Assembly (NCBI GenBank): GCA_020720805.1
Contig: DYNZ01000020.1
Coordinates: forward strand, 1-44,444
DNA from: Leptospira biflexa
GTDB lineage: Bacteria > Spirochaetota > DYNZ01
DNA: 44,444 nucleotides
Reading direction: 5' to 3'
The notes beneath the pieces were generated by a model. The model saw nothing but the letters and a program-made list of their open reading frames with translations, had not been told where the DNA came from and made no database searches. Each line of letters begins with the position of its first letter. The stretch's first letter is position 1. Both the position numbers and the translations under genes were made by a program. Shown here one piece after another: positions 26,622 to 35,137 of this stretch.

Positions 26622-27668
26622 TTAAGAGGGATAATGGCCATAGAGCCTTCCCCAGATTCTACTGGAGTTTTCTGAAGGATCGATTGTGATAAAATTGGAT
26701 CTAAAAGATATAATCAGGCCGCGAATATGGAAGGATTTTTCCGGAAAACGCTGCTGTAATTTTTCTGCGTCGCAATCAGGGGCAAACAAGATATATTCAT
26801 CAGGAGCTAAGATAAGCAGCTGTTCGTTCTCCAGGGTTCGCTTCTGGAACACCTGCTTCATTTCCTCCAGCAGGTCACGGTAATAGACCTCTCCTGATTG
26901 ATTAAAATATCTATCTTGATTGTAGAAATTAAAATATCCCAGGGAACATCGCTTTTGAGAATGACGGCAATCCGTGATCCATTGAAAAATTTTTTCTTCT
27001 GTTACTGCGAATGCATTCCAAAATATAGAGTTACGGTTTGAATTTTTAAAAATGAAATCAAAATGGATAAAAAAAATTCTTAATCGTGCCATGATCTCGC
27101 GATATTGTGATTGCGTATCCTGGTCATTTTGCTCCGAGAAGTCAAACATGGAAAAACCATAGGTTTTTTGATGGCAGTTGTTATAAACGATATGGGTAGT
27201 ATCGTTCTGTAAAAAACGATGAATCTCTGGTACTTCTGATGGATGAAGGAAACCTCCTTGATCTGATTTGGATAACTGTGCCATGATTTCATGATACACG
27301 GAGGGAGACTCGATTAATGCTGAAGCAATGGCTTGATAATGGTTATCCGGGTCATATAAAAAGAGGTACTCAGGGGCAGCTACAAACAAATTTTTCCAAA
27401 CGATTAGAAAATTTTTGAATTTGTACTTCTGTCGGATGTGTCCAATAAGATGCAAAATATCGAGTTTCAAGCTCACCGAAGAGTCATGCGGCAATCCAAG
27501 ATCTTCCAGATTGCTTCGGTTTTGCATTTTCTTTTCATATTCAATCTGAAAAAGCTGCTTGAATAGTTCGGCTTTATTCTCTGAATTTAATGAAAGAATT
27601 GATTTTTTCAATTCAAAAATTTTTTGTGAATTCAAGGTAATGTCTGATGGAATTAAAATAAGTTTCAT
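26622..27668 (-). CDS. Unknown 348-aa protein coupled to acpS
   Basis: No signal peptide, no membrane segment, and no motif I recognise. It is rich in aromatic residues and in Asn, Gln and Ser (for example FIHFDFIFKNSNRNSIFWNAF, SLGYFNFYNQDRYFNQSGEV). Helices dominate the first half. Strands appear near the end: LLILAPDEYILFAPDC and GLIISFRSNFITID. The ATG overlaps the acpS stop by four bases, so the two are translated together and the gene is surely real. A lineage-specific protein is likely. Its stop is followed by 134 bp of non-coding sequence before the Sm-like gene. Confidence 0.8.
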   Translation of the reverse strand: MKLILIPSDITLNSQKIFELKKSILSLNSENKAELFKQLFQIEYEKKMQNRSNLEDLGLPHDSSVSLKLDILHLIGHIRQKYKFKNFLIVWKNLFVAAPEYLFLYDPDNHYQAIASALIESPSVYHEIMAQLSKSDQGGFLHPSEVPEIHRFLQNDTTHIVYNNCHQKTYGFSMFDFSEQNDQDTQSQYREIMARLRIFFIHFDFIFKNSNRNSIFWNAFAVTEEKIFQWITDCRHSQKRCSLGYFNFYNQDRYFNQSGEVYYRDLLEEMKQVFQKRTLENEQLLILAPDEYILFAPDCDAEKLQQRFPEKSFHIRGLIISFRSNFITIDPSENSSRIWGRLYGHYPS

Positions 27669-28066
27669 ACGATAGGCATCCCGGTTTCATCGGTGCTGAT
27701 GATTACATAAGCAATTGAAAAATCTTGTTCATGGGAAATCGAAAAATCTACCTTTGCCGATTGAGGCAAACCGGTTTTTTTTATAGAGCGCTCGTCAACA
27801 TAAAATTCTTTTCGTCCAGTCGATTTTCCCGCGAGGCAGATGTGATTTAAGGGGATACCACTTTGTGTACGGTTGGGAATGGCTTTTAAAAAGGCTTCTT
27901 TTAAGGCGAAGCGCGCTGCTAATGAAGGAATGGGCTTATGCAAAGCCAGACAGTAATCTAATTCATCTTTATGAAAAACACGCATTAAAAATTTATTTCC
28001 AAATCTTTTTACCATTCTTTCAATTCTATCGTTTCGGATTATATCGACTCCGATGCCAAGTATCAA
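27665..28066 (-). CDS. acpS: Holo-[acyl-carrier-protein] synthase
   Basis: Transfers 4'-phosphopantetheine from CoA to ACP, switching on fatty-acid synthesis. 133 aa, normal length. The Mg-binding Asp8 lies in GIGVDII, and K56-E57 in RFALKEAFLKA, both conserved. The C-terminus has SISHEQDFSIAYVI. The start is TTG, overlapping the pdxJ stop as TTGA, so initiation depends on coupling from pdxJ. A pdxJ-acpS pair is conserved in many Gram-negatives. Confidence 0.96.
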   Translation of the reverse strand: MILGIGVDIIRNDRIERMVKRFGNKFLMRVFHKDELDYCLALHKPIPSLAARFALKEAFLKAIPNRTQSGIPLNHICLAGKSTGRKEFYVDERSIKKTGLPQSAKVDFSISHEQDFSIAYVIISTDETGMPIV

Positions 28067-28830
28067 TGTATATCTCTTTCTTTATTTTGCATCAGCAGAG
28101 CTTTCATGTCAGACACCGCCTGCGGTAAACCTTGAAAAACGGATCTTGCGATAATGGCATGACCAATATTAACTTCATCAAGAGCAGGCATTGACAGTAG
28201 TTCGCTAATATTTTGGTAATTCAAACCATGCCCGGCGCTGACATTTAGATGAAGTGTTTGTGCCTTATGAGCCGCTAGGAATAGTCGTTCCCGCTCACGC
28301 TGCCAGGGCTCCCTTAGTCTGGCGGTATGACGTCCGCGGCTTTGATAAAATGCGTTGGCAAAACTACCGGTATGAAATTCTATCCGGTCAGCACCAACCT
28401 CTTTAGCTGCTTCAACCTGTCGCAGATCAGGCTCAATAAACAGACTTACCTCAATATTTTTTTTATGCATAAGCACAATAACCGGTTGAATTGTGGAGAT
28501 ATGTTGAATGCAATCAAGTCCACCCTCAGTGGTAACCTCCTCTCTTTTTTCTGGCACTAACGTAATTTGTTCAGGAACAAGGTTATAGGCAAATTCAATA
28601 ATTTCATCAGATAACGCCATCTCTAGATTCATTTTTGTAGAAACAAGCTGACGGATTAACGTTACATCCCGATCCTGTATATGTCTGCGATCCTCACGCA
28701 GATGCACGGTTATTCCATCAGCGCCGGCTCTTTCCACAAGACCCACGACCTGGACTGGATCGGGTTCGTATGTTTTTCTTGCCTCCCGGATCGTCGCAAT
28801 ATGATCAATATTTACTCCAAGCTTTATCAA
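28063..28830 (-). CDS. pdxJ: Pyridoxine 5'-phosphate synthase
   Basis: Condenses 1-deoxyxylulose-5-phosphate with 3-amino-2-oxopropyl phosphate to make pyridoxine phosphate (DXP-dependent vitamin B6 route). 255 aa TIM barrel. Signature parts: LGVNIDHIATIREARKT at the start with the active His, ADGITVHLREDRRHIQDRD, MALSDE, ITLVPEKREEVTTEGG with the catalytic Glu, and LNVSAGHGLNYQN and VNIGHAIIARS at the end. The start is TTG at 28830, with GGAG seven bases upstream. It follows ybbR by 17 bp and overlaps acpS. Confidence 0.97.
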   Translation of the reverse strand: MIKLGVNIDHIATIREARKTYEPDPVQVVGLVERAGADGITVHLREDRRHIQDRDVTLIRQLVSTKMNLEMALSDEIIEFAYNLVPEQITLVPEKREEVTTEGGLDCIQHISTIQPVIVLMHKKNIEVSLFIEPDLRQVEAAKEVGADRIEFHTGSFANAFYQSRGRHTARLREPWQRERERLFLAAHKAQTLHLNVSAGHGLNYQNISELLSMPALDEVNIGHAIIARSVFQGLPQAVSDMKALLMQNKERDIH

Positions 28831-28847
28831 TGCCAGTCTCCTTACAA

Positions 28848-29903
28848 TTATTGATTTCCTGTTGGATTCGGCTTTATCGGTCCCGGACCAGGCAGGGTGG
28901 GCTTTCGAATTTTTTTTGTATAGATTATGCGCACGCGCTCTGGATCTACGCCAATAACTTCCAGTCCATCAATTTTTCGAAGAGCTTTGATCGAAACATC
29001 CTGTATATCATCTGCGGAAGGGACAATATTGCCCTGGGAATCAATGGCGGTACCGCTGATATCGATCCAAACGCGAAAATCTTTGGCGCTAATATCCTTT
29101 ACATTGGTAGGGATTCGAACCTTGATATTTACCCTTGTTTGCTCTAATTTGTATGTCAGGCGTCGATCAAGGTCAATGATACCATCCACCTGAACTGGAG
29201 CGGAAATAAGTCGGATACCCTTTGACTCGATAACAGGTATGGTAACATTGGCGAATTTTGCTTTGGTGCTGAGATTTGAATTTACCATAATTTTTAGTGT
29301 TTTGTTTACTGTAGCGGTACTGCCCTCAATACTGATTTTTTGCAGATATACAGCATTCGTTTTTTCCAGAAGACTTTTGGGGCCGTTCAAGGTAATCATC
29401 GGTGGATTGACGGAAACTTTTCCGATCTCATATCCTTCAGGTAGGCTGCCGCCGATTTGCGCATACACATGAACTTCCTTGGTTCCGAACTCCTCGAAGC
29501 TGATGGATGCCTTTTCTGGAAAATAGGATATTATGTCAATTCCGTCAGGCAGGTCATTTTTCTCCAGGCTAATTGGAAAATTTTGATTATCACCTTTCTG
29601 CGCATTAAGAAGGTCAATTTCAGCCGTAATCGATTTTTTAGTCACGCGAGCAATGACCTCCTGCTTTCCGCGAATGACAACGCCTATTGACCTGGGTAAA
29701 CGCGATGCAATGGCAAGGTTTTTTGGCTGGTTTACTAATCTATACGGTATTTCGATTGATTTTTCGAGAACACCCTCATTGATAACATAAAAATAAAGGC
29801 CAAGGGATAAAAAAAGGCATATTAATTTAACCTGCCAGTCGCGCAGGCTGAAAAAATTTTTTACAATAATATTGAAAAATCCGCGAATCATACTCATTTT
29901 CAT
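28848..29903 (-). CDS. cdaR: YbbR-domain protein, partner of CdaA
   Basis: Membrane-anchored regulator that in Firmicutes binds and modulates the diadenylate cyclase CdaA. 351 aa. One N-terminal membrane helix (LICLFLSLGLYFYVI, about 27-42) follows a short cytoplasmic stub. Outside are repeated YbbR beta modules (about 50-330, such as GSLPEGYEIGKVSVNPPMITLNGP), and a Pro-rich tail (LPGPGPIKPNPTG). The ATG overlaps the cdaA stop by four bases (ATGA). The pairing and order are the conserved ones, though the gene glmM that often follows is not here; pdxJ comes next instead. Confidence 0.93.
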   Translation of the reverse strand: MKMSMIRGFFNIIVKNFFSLRDWQVKLICLFLSLGLYFYVINEGVLEKSIEIPYRLVNQPKNLAIASRLPRSIGVVIRGKQEVIARVTKKSITAEIDLLNAQKGDNQNFPISLEKNDLPDGIDIISYFPEKASISFEEFGTKEVHVYAQIGGSLPEGYEIGKVSVNPPMITLNGPKSLLEKTNAVYLQKISIEGSTATVNKTLKIMVNSNLSTKAKFANVTIPVIESKGIRLISAPVQVDGIIDLDRRLTYKLEQTRVNIKVRIPTNVKDISAKDFRVWIDISGTAIDSQGNIVPSADDIQDVSIKALRKIDGLEVIGVDPERVRIIYTKKIRKPTLPGPGPIKPNPTGNQ

Positions 29904-30652
29904 TTAACCCTTGGATTTAGGTAGCTCATCACTAAATTTTTAAGCTCAGCGCTATCAACGTTATAGGATAATTTGCTGTCAGATGCAATCGATATAGCGC
30001 CATTCTCTTCTGATGTTATTAAAACCAGTGCATCAGACTCCTCTGCGATGCCAAGACCTGCACGATGCCGCGCTCCATGAAATTTTTTTAACTGACTACT
30101 ATCAGACAACGGTAAATAGCAGGCCGCAGCGGCAATTTTATTATGCTCAATTATCAATGCGCCATCATGCAATGGCGAATTTGCAAAAAATATATTTCTT
30201 ATTAATTCTTCACTCACCAGTGCGTCAAGCTTGGTACCCGTTTCAACATAGTTTTTTAGTCCGGTTTCCCTGCCGATGACTATCAGGCTGCCAACCTTAC
30301 TACGGGACATTGAACGAACAGCGTTGATAATTTCGTCAATTGCAAGCCCATCCTGATCCAGCATTGAGTTGATAAGTCTATTCTGCCCAACCTGTGACAG
30401 GATTCTCCGCAGTTCCGGCTGGAATAGAATTATGACAGCAATAATAATATAAGTAGATAAATTTTTTAATAACCAATTCAAGGTAGTGAGATGTAAAAAT
30501 TGCGAGATCAAAGCCATTGCCAAAATGACCAGAAGACCAAGTAGAATCTGAACTGCTCGGGTGCCGGCAATCAGCAAATAGGCTCGATAAAAGATATAGG
30601 AGACTATGAGAATATCTACAAAGGTTAAAATATAGTTATTAAAAAAAAACAT
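29900..30652 (-). CDS. cdaA: Diadenylate cyclase, CdaA type
   Basis: Makes cyclic di-AMP from two ATP, a signal controlling potassium, osmolyte and cell-wall balance in bacteria that have it. 250 aa. Three N-terminal membrane helices (about 8-25, 35-55, 64-78) are followed by the DAC domain with both catalytic motifs: DGA at 163-165 (SPLHDGALII) and RHR at 195-197 (GARHRAGLGIAEESDA). The full set of family residues is present, so activity is expected. AAGG precedes the ATG. It is 57 bp downstream of folP and overlaps the ybbR gene. Confidence 0.97.
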   Translation of the reverse strand: MFFFNNYILTFVDILIVSYIFYRAYLLIAGTRAVQILLGLLVILAMALISQFLHLTTLNWLLKNLSTYIIIAVIILFQPELRRILSQVGQNRLINSMLDQDGLAIDEIINAVRSMSRSKVGSLIVIGRETGLKNYVETGTKLDALVSEELIRNIFFANSPLHDGALIIEHNKIAAAACYLPLSDSSQLKKFHGARHRAGLGIAEESDALVLITSEENGAISIASDSKLSYNVDSAELKNLVMSYLNPRVK

Positions 30653-30709
30653 ATAAACCTTTGGCTACCAGGTTAAGGAACTCCATAGAAACTATTCACC
30701 ATCACTCGT

Positions 30710-31507
30710 TTATTTTTCATCCATTTCTGTCTGGAGCTTTTGCAGCGCCTCTAACGCCAGTCTCGTTTCTTTCACATGATGCACTCGAAGAATCCTGGCG
30801 CCATTGGCTGCGGCAAAAACATTTAACGCAAGACTACCAGGCAGCCGCTCTGTGACATCTCCACCTAACAATGATTTCATGGCAACACCAATCAAAATTG
30901 GCAATTGAAAAATGTGAAATGTTGCCAGATTTGCAAGGATTCGGTAATTATGAGAGGCGGATTTGCCAAAGCCAATTCCCGGATCCAAAATAAGGCGATC
31001 GCGGCTCATTCGATACTCATCGCACCATAATCGGATTTTTTCCTCAAAAAAGGAGTGAATCTCCGTTAATACATCACTGTATTCTGGGTTCTGTTGCATT
31101 GTCTGTGGCTCGCCCTGCATATGCATAAAAACAAAGTGAGTCTGACAATCCTGCATCAAAGGCAACATGTCTGGATCCATTTCACCGGCCGAGATATCGT
31201 TTACATAATCAATTCCAATTGGTAGTGCCGCTTGCACAATTTTTGCTTTCGTCGTATCCAGCGAAATTTGTTGGCCAGGCCACCGTTTGCGAACCTCTTC
31301 GAGAACAGGAAGCACTCTTTTTTTTTCCTCTTCAAGGGAGACCGGCTTCGCTCCTGGACGTGAAGATTCACCACCAATATCCAGAATTTGGGCACCTTCT
31401 TCAATCATTTTGGAAGCCTGGTCAATTGCATCCTGTAACTTTGTATAACGTCCTTGATCAAAAAAGGAATCAGGAGTTACATTGAGGATTCCCATTATTT
31501 TTATCAT
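30710..31507 (-). CDS. folP: Dihydropteroate synthase
   Basis: Joins para-aminobenzoate to dihydropterin pyrophosphate in folate synthesis; the target of sulfonamides. 265 aa TIM barrel. Signatures: GILNVTPDSFFD, LDIGGESSRPGA (44-53), ISLDTTKA, YVNDISAG, MHMQG, LILDPGIGFGKS, and near the end ARILRVHHVKET. The usual G-x-SRK-S motif reads GVAMKSLLGG: Lys211 is kept, but Ser and Arg become Ala209 and Met210. The ATG overlaps the trpG stop (ATGA), tying folate synthesis to the glutamine amidotransferase upstream. Confidence 0.96.
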   Translation of the reverse strand: MIKIMGILNVTPDSFFDQGRYTKLQDAIDQASKMIEEGAQILDIGGESSRPGAKPVSLEEEKKRVLPVLEEVRKRWPGQQISLDTTKAKIVQAALPIGIDYVNDISAGEMDPDMLPLMQDCQTHFVFMHMQGEPQTMQQNPEYSDVLTEIHSFFEEKIRLWCDEYRMSRDRLILDPGIGFGKSASHNYRILANLATFHIFQLPILIGVAMKSLLGGDVTERLPGSLALNVFAAANGARILRVHHVKETRLALEALQKLQTEMDEK

Positions 31508-32103
31508 CGTAATTCCTTCCTATGAAATTTTGGAGCGCAGATGGCTAAAAAATTGGCTATCATCTCCTTTCCGTGTTCTGTTAGGATGGATTCGGGATGA
31601 AATTGAACACCATAAACCGGATAGTTGTTATGCGCGAGCGCCATAATTAAACCATCGCTGGTTTGCGCTGTAACCTTCATGTGCGCTGAGGGAAATTGAT
31701 CCTGACTAACGATCAATGAGTGATACCGGGTAGCCTTAAAGGGGCTATTTATACCGTGGAAAATTGCCGATTGGTCATGAGTAATCGAGCTGATTTTGCC
31801 ATGAAAAATTTGGGGAGCCCGGATAACCTGACCGCCAAAAGCGGCTCCTATGGCTTGATGGCCCAGACAAACACCAAGAATGGGAATATGTTGATAAAAG
31901 CCTCGAATAATATCAAGAATGAAACCGGCATCCACAGGATGCCCAGGACCAGGGGAAATTAAAATTCCAGCAGGTTTCATTTGGGAAATTTGTTCAAGAG
32001 TGATCTGGTCGTTTCGATGCACCTCTACCTGAGCCCCTTGCTCCCAACAATACTGCACCAGGTTATAGGTAAATGAGTCATAATTGTCAATTACGAGAAT
32101 CAT
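31504..32103 (-). CDS. trpG: Glutamine amidotransferase of anthranilate / aminodeoxychorismate synthase
   Basis: Supplies ammonia from glutamine to the synthase subunit. 199 aa class I amidotransferase with triad Cys79 (GVCLGHQ), His169 and Glu171 (QFHPESIL), and the oxyanion motif SPGPGHP. It can serve TrpE, or a PabB partner for folate; PabA and TrpG cannot be told apart by sequence alone. Overlaps are ATGA on both sides, with trpE before and folP after. That arrangement suggests one subunit serving both pathways (amphibolic), as known for Bacillus. Confidence 0.95.
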   Translation of the reverse strand: MILVIDNYDSFTYNLVQYCWEQGAQVEVHRNDQITLEQISQMKPAGILISPGPGHPVDAGFILDIIRGFYQHIPILGVCLGHQAIGAAFGGQVIRAPQIFHGKISSITHDQSAIFHGINSPFKATRYHSLIVSQDQFPSAHMKVTAQTSDGLIMALAHNNYPVYGVQFHPESILTEHGKEMIANFLAICAPKFHRKELR

Positions 32104-33629
32104 AATTTTAAGCCTCGGCTTGCCAGCAGCAAGGCCTGTTTCATGGCAGCCGCTTTGTTCTCAACCTCTGTCCACTCTTTTGCTGGATCTGAATCAAAAA
32201 CAATTCCTGCGCCGGCTTGAAAAAGACCCTCTCTGGGTTCTAAATAAAAGGTTCGAATCAAAATAGCTAAATCCATATCTCCTGAGTAAGAGATGTATCC
32301 CAGGGAACCCCCATAGTACCCCCTGCGCGCCTCTTCTAGTTCGTCAATAATCTCCATAGCCCGGATTTTAGGAGCGCCGGAGAGGGTGCCAGCAGGCAGG
32401 GCGACCCTTGCAACATCTGTAGAAGAGTAACGTTCGTCAATTTTTCCAAAACAGGCCGAGACAATATGCATAACATGGCTATAGCGTTCAATATATTTAA
32501 AACGTCGAACTTCGACTGTTCCTTTTTCGGCAATACGGCCAATATCATTTCTGGCAAGGTCAACCAGCATGATATGTTCAGCAACCTCTTTCTCGTCTGC
32601 CAGCAGATCCTGTTCGAAACGTTGATCCTCAAGTTCATTTGCTCCTCTTTTCCTGGTACCGGCTATCGGACGGATTTCAATATCCTGTCCCTGCCTGCGA
32701 ACCAATATTTCAGGGGATGAACCGATAAGAAATTTTTTCTTTTGCTTATAGAAAAAAAGATAGGGCGAGGGATTGACACTCCGTAAGGCACGATAAAGGT
32801 TTAGTGGTTCAAATTGATGCGAAAAAGAAAAGCGGTTGGAAAGGACTACTTGGAAAATATCGCCATTGAGAATGTACTCCTTTGCTTTCTCCACTTTGCG
32901 AATAAAATTTTCCTTTGTGAAGGTGCTTTTTACATCGACATCAGATTCCTTGGATGGTAAAAGAAATTTATGCTTTACCCTGGATTCACTCAGATTATAA
33001 AAGAGTAATTGAATTCTTTCTGCTGCCTGAGTATAGAGAGATTCAATATTTTTCTGATTTTGATTTGTAAAGATATTGTAGATAATCTTTATTCGGTTGT
33101 TAATATGGTCAAATAAGATCAATTCTCTGGTAAAAAGAAAAAAAAGATCAGGAAAATTCATTTTGTCGGGATTTTTATCAGGGAGCTTTTCGTAGTAGCG
33201 AACGATATCATAAGCAAGATAGCCGACAACGCCGCCAAAAAATTTTGGTAATCGATCGTCCTGGTACGGTTTTCCAAGGCGCGATAACTCATCTTTTAAA
33301 AAATGTAGTGGATCTTGACAGGTAAAGGTTTTTTTCTTTCCTGTTCCGCCATTTGTCTCTAATGATTGAAGAATTCCTTTTTTATTCTTAACGCTGAAAA
33401 CCTGAAAGGGATTCGATCCAAGAAAACTATAGCGACCTTTGATCTCCCCTTTTTCAACAGACTCGAGTAAAAAGCTATAAGGCGAGCGGTCATAACCAAG
33501 CTTGAGGAAAGCGGTCAAAGGAGTATCCATATCCAGAAGGATCTCTGAAAAAAGAGGAATGATGGAGAACTCCTGGGATAACTCCTTGCATTGTTCCTGG
33601 GTCAATGAAAGCTTTGGATCTGATTTCAT
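32100..33629 (-). CDS. trpE: Anthranilate synthase component I
   Basis: Converts chorismate (with ammonia) to anthranilate, the first tryptophan step. 509 aa. The N-terminal LLES (54-57) with a following Ser is the tryptophan feedback motif, so the enzyme is likely inhibited by Trp. The C-terminal chorismate-binding domain has FQVVLSNRF, PIAGTRKRG (321-329), VDLARNDIGR, and AGAGIVFDSDP. The Ala in PIAGT is the anthranilate-synthase form; aminodeoxychorismate synthase carries Lys there. This points to TrpE, although the next genes are trpG and folP. No trp attenuator leader is visible, since only 20 bp separate it from the upstream exported-protein gene. Confidence 0.95.
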   Translation of the reverse strand: MKSDPKLSLTQEQCKELSQEFSIIPLFSEILLDMDTPLTAFLKLGYDRSPYSFLLESVEKGEIKGRYSFLGSNPFQVFSVKNKKGILQSLETNGGTGKKKTFTCQDPLHFLKDELSRLGKPYQDDRLPKFFGGVVGYLAYDIVRYYEKLPDKNPDKMNFPDLFFLFTRELILFDHINNRIKIIYNIFTNQNQKNIESLYTQAAERIQLLFYNLSESRVKHKFLLPSKESDVDVKSTFTKENFIRKVEKAKEYILNGDIFQVVLSNRFSFSHQFEPLNLYRALRSVNPSPYLFFYKQKKKFLIGSSPEILVRRQGQDIEIRPIAGTRKRGANELEDQRFEQDLLADEKEVAEHIMLVDLARNDIGRIAEKGTVEVRRFKYIERYSHVMHIVSACFGKIDERYSSTDVARVALPAGTLSGAPKIRAMEIIDELEEARRGYYGGSLGYISYSGDMDLAILIRTFYLEPREGLFQAGAGIVFDSDPAKEWTEVENKAAAMKQALLLASRGLKL

Positions 33630-33649
33630 GATCTCTTTTTATAAAAAAA

Positions 33650-34510
33650 CTAATTTGGTTTATCTATAATAAAAATAACCCTTCCCTGTTTCAAGGCTTT
33701 TCTTGTGTCAGGATGGGAAAAGAGAATTTCTGAATGCTTTCTTAAAATTACAGGGTTGCATCGGTATTTATGACCAAAAATCGATATGGGTACTGCGTAA
33801 TAGGGATTTATCCCTACGCGTCGCTGTTTTTTTGCATCTATAAGCGAATAGGTATATTGAACCAGTCCATGATGGGTAATATATTTAGGTGTGACCATGC
33901 TGGCCTCATAAATGATCACACCGCTCTCATCCCAAATTTTTGGAAAAAGAGAGGGCTGCACAGCACTTCCACGAAAATCGATGATCAAACCGGTATAGGG
34001 GGTTTTCGCCTCTCCACGAAAACCGGGAAATTCCTGGTTTGTCTCCTGATGGCTCAAGTAGAGGTTAAAGAGGTTCTCCTTGGGTTTTTGGTTGATTTGA
34101 AAGATATTCTGTTTGTGATCCATAAGGTAAAGCCTTAGGTGGAGAGATACCTCTTTGCTGTTAACCCGTTCGGAAACAACCTCAATATGGTCAAAAATCT
34201 GCTGAAAACCTTGCAATCTACCAGGTGAAACAGCAAGAAATTCCTGGACTGAAAAGTATTCATCCAATACAATTCGATTTAGCAAGCGCGCCAACTGCTG
34301 TTTACCTTTTTCGAAGGCAACTTTTCGGGCTTGCTCTCTGGCCTGAAAAATAGTTCGTTCTGAGGAGATAGGCTTAATTTCTCCAGAAGTGAACACTTCG
34401 AGCATATACTTATCGAAATGAAAATGAGTATGCCGCCGGGTAGAGCCGGCAATTGCCAGCATACATGTGATGATGATTACGATAGCAACTCTTCCAATTT
34501 TCATCAACAT
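33650..34510 (-). CDS. Exported protein of unknown function upstream of trpE
   Basis: 286 aa from this start. A signal-like hydrophobic stretch (VAIVIIITCMLAIAGS) is followed by a helical region with ERTIFQAREQARKVAFEKGK, a form seen in secreted LPP20/FlgO-like proteins where Arg/Ala-rich helices precede a strand module. The second half has YTGLIIDFRG, VQYTYSLIDA and GRVIFIIDKP, patterns I associate with that group; this is a weak fold-level guess. I use ATG 34510, eight bases after GGAG; the TTG at 34516 is too close to that site. It is 20 bp from trpE and probably shares its transcript. Confidence 0.8.
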   Translation of the reverse strand: MLMKIGRVAIVIIITCMLAIAGSTRRHTHFHFDKYMLEVFTSGEIKPISSERTIFQAREQARKVAFEKGKQQLARLLNRIVLDEYFSVQEFLAVSPGRLQGFQQIFDHIEVVSERVNSKEVSLHLRLYLMDHKQNIFQINQKPKENLFNLYLSHQETNQEFPGFRGEAKTPYTGLIIDFRGSAVQPSLFPKIWDESGVIIYEASMVTPKYITHHGLVQYTYSLIDAKKQRRVGINPYYAVPISIFGHKYRCNPVILRKHSEILFSHPDTRKALKQGRVIFIIDKPN

Positions 34511-34621
34511 GAACAATGCTCCTTGAAATTGAGTGATTATCGTGCTAGTTTCTTTTTCTTTACACTTCGGATCTGTCTACTCTTTATGGATGATTCGATA
34601 AAAATAGAGTAAGGATTAAAA

Positions 34622-35137
34622 ATGGAAATCGCCCTTTTTCAGCCGCAGATCCCCCAAAATACAGGCAATACCGTGCGTCAATGCGCTGCTATGGAAGCGA
34701 TGCTTCATATCATTAAACCTACGGGCTTTCAGATTACAGACCGTTATTTGAAACGGGCTGGATTGGACTATTGGGATGATATCCAGAAATTGATCCATGA
34801 AGATTTTGCCAGTTTTTTGCAATATCTCCTGAATCGACACTCCCCATTTCCGCAAAGTGAAAGATCAGGAAAATCACTGAAAGATTACAGCATTTTACCT
34901 GTTTACCCTGTTTCTACAATGGGGTATCATAATATCCTAATGCATCCAATACCGCAAAAGGCGATCCTTTTGTTTGGCTCAGAGGATACCGGCCTTCCCC
35001 CTGAACTCCTATCTCTCTGGGCTGAGCAAAGCCTTTATATTCCCCAGCCCGGTTCTGTCCGTAGCATGAACCTTGCGAATAGTGTTGCTATAGCCTTATT
35101 CACTGTGTATGCGCAGATGATATCCGACAAATTATAA
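34622..35137 (+). CDS. trmL: tRNA (cytidine(34)-2'-O)-methyltransferase
   Basis: SPOUT-fold methyltransferase that 2'-O-methylates base 34 of certain leucine tRNAs. 171 aa, usual size. Family signatures: [20 protein letters not shown] at the start, [35 protein letters not shown] at the C-terminal knot that binds S-adenosylmethionine. AAGGAT precedes the ATG. It converges on hslU with a 6-bp overlap. It is the only plus-strand gene right of 16497. Confidence 0.96.
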   Translation: MEIALFQPQIPQNTGNTVRQCAAMEAMLHIIKPTGFQITDRYLKRAGLDYWDDIQKLIHEDFASFLQYLLNRHSPFPQSERSGKSLKDYSILPVYPVSTMGYHNILMHPIPQKAILLFGSEDTGLPPELLSLWAEQSLYIPQPGSVRSMNLANSVAIALFTVYAQMISDKL

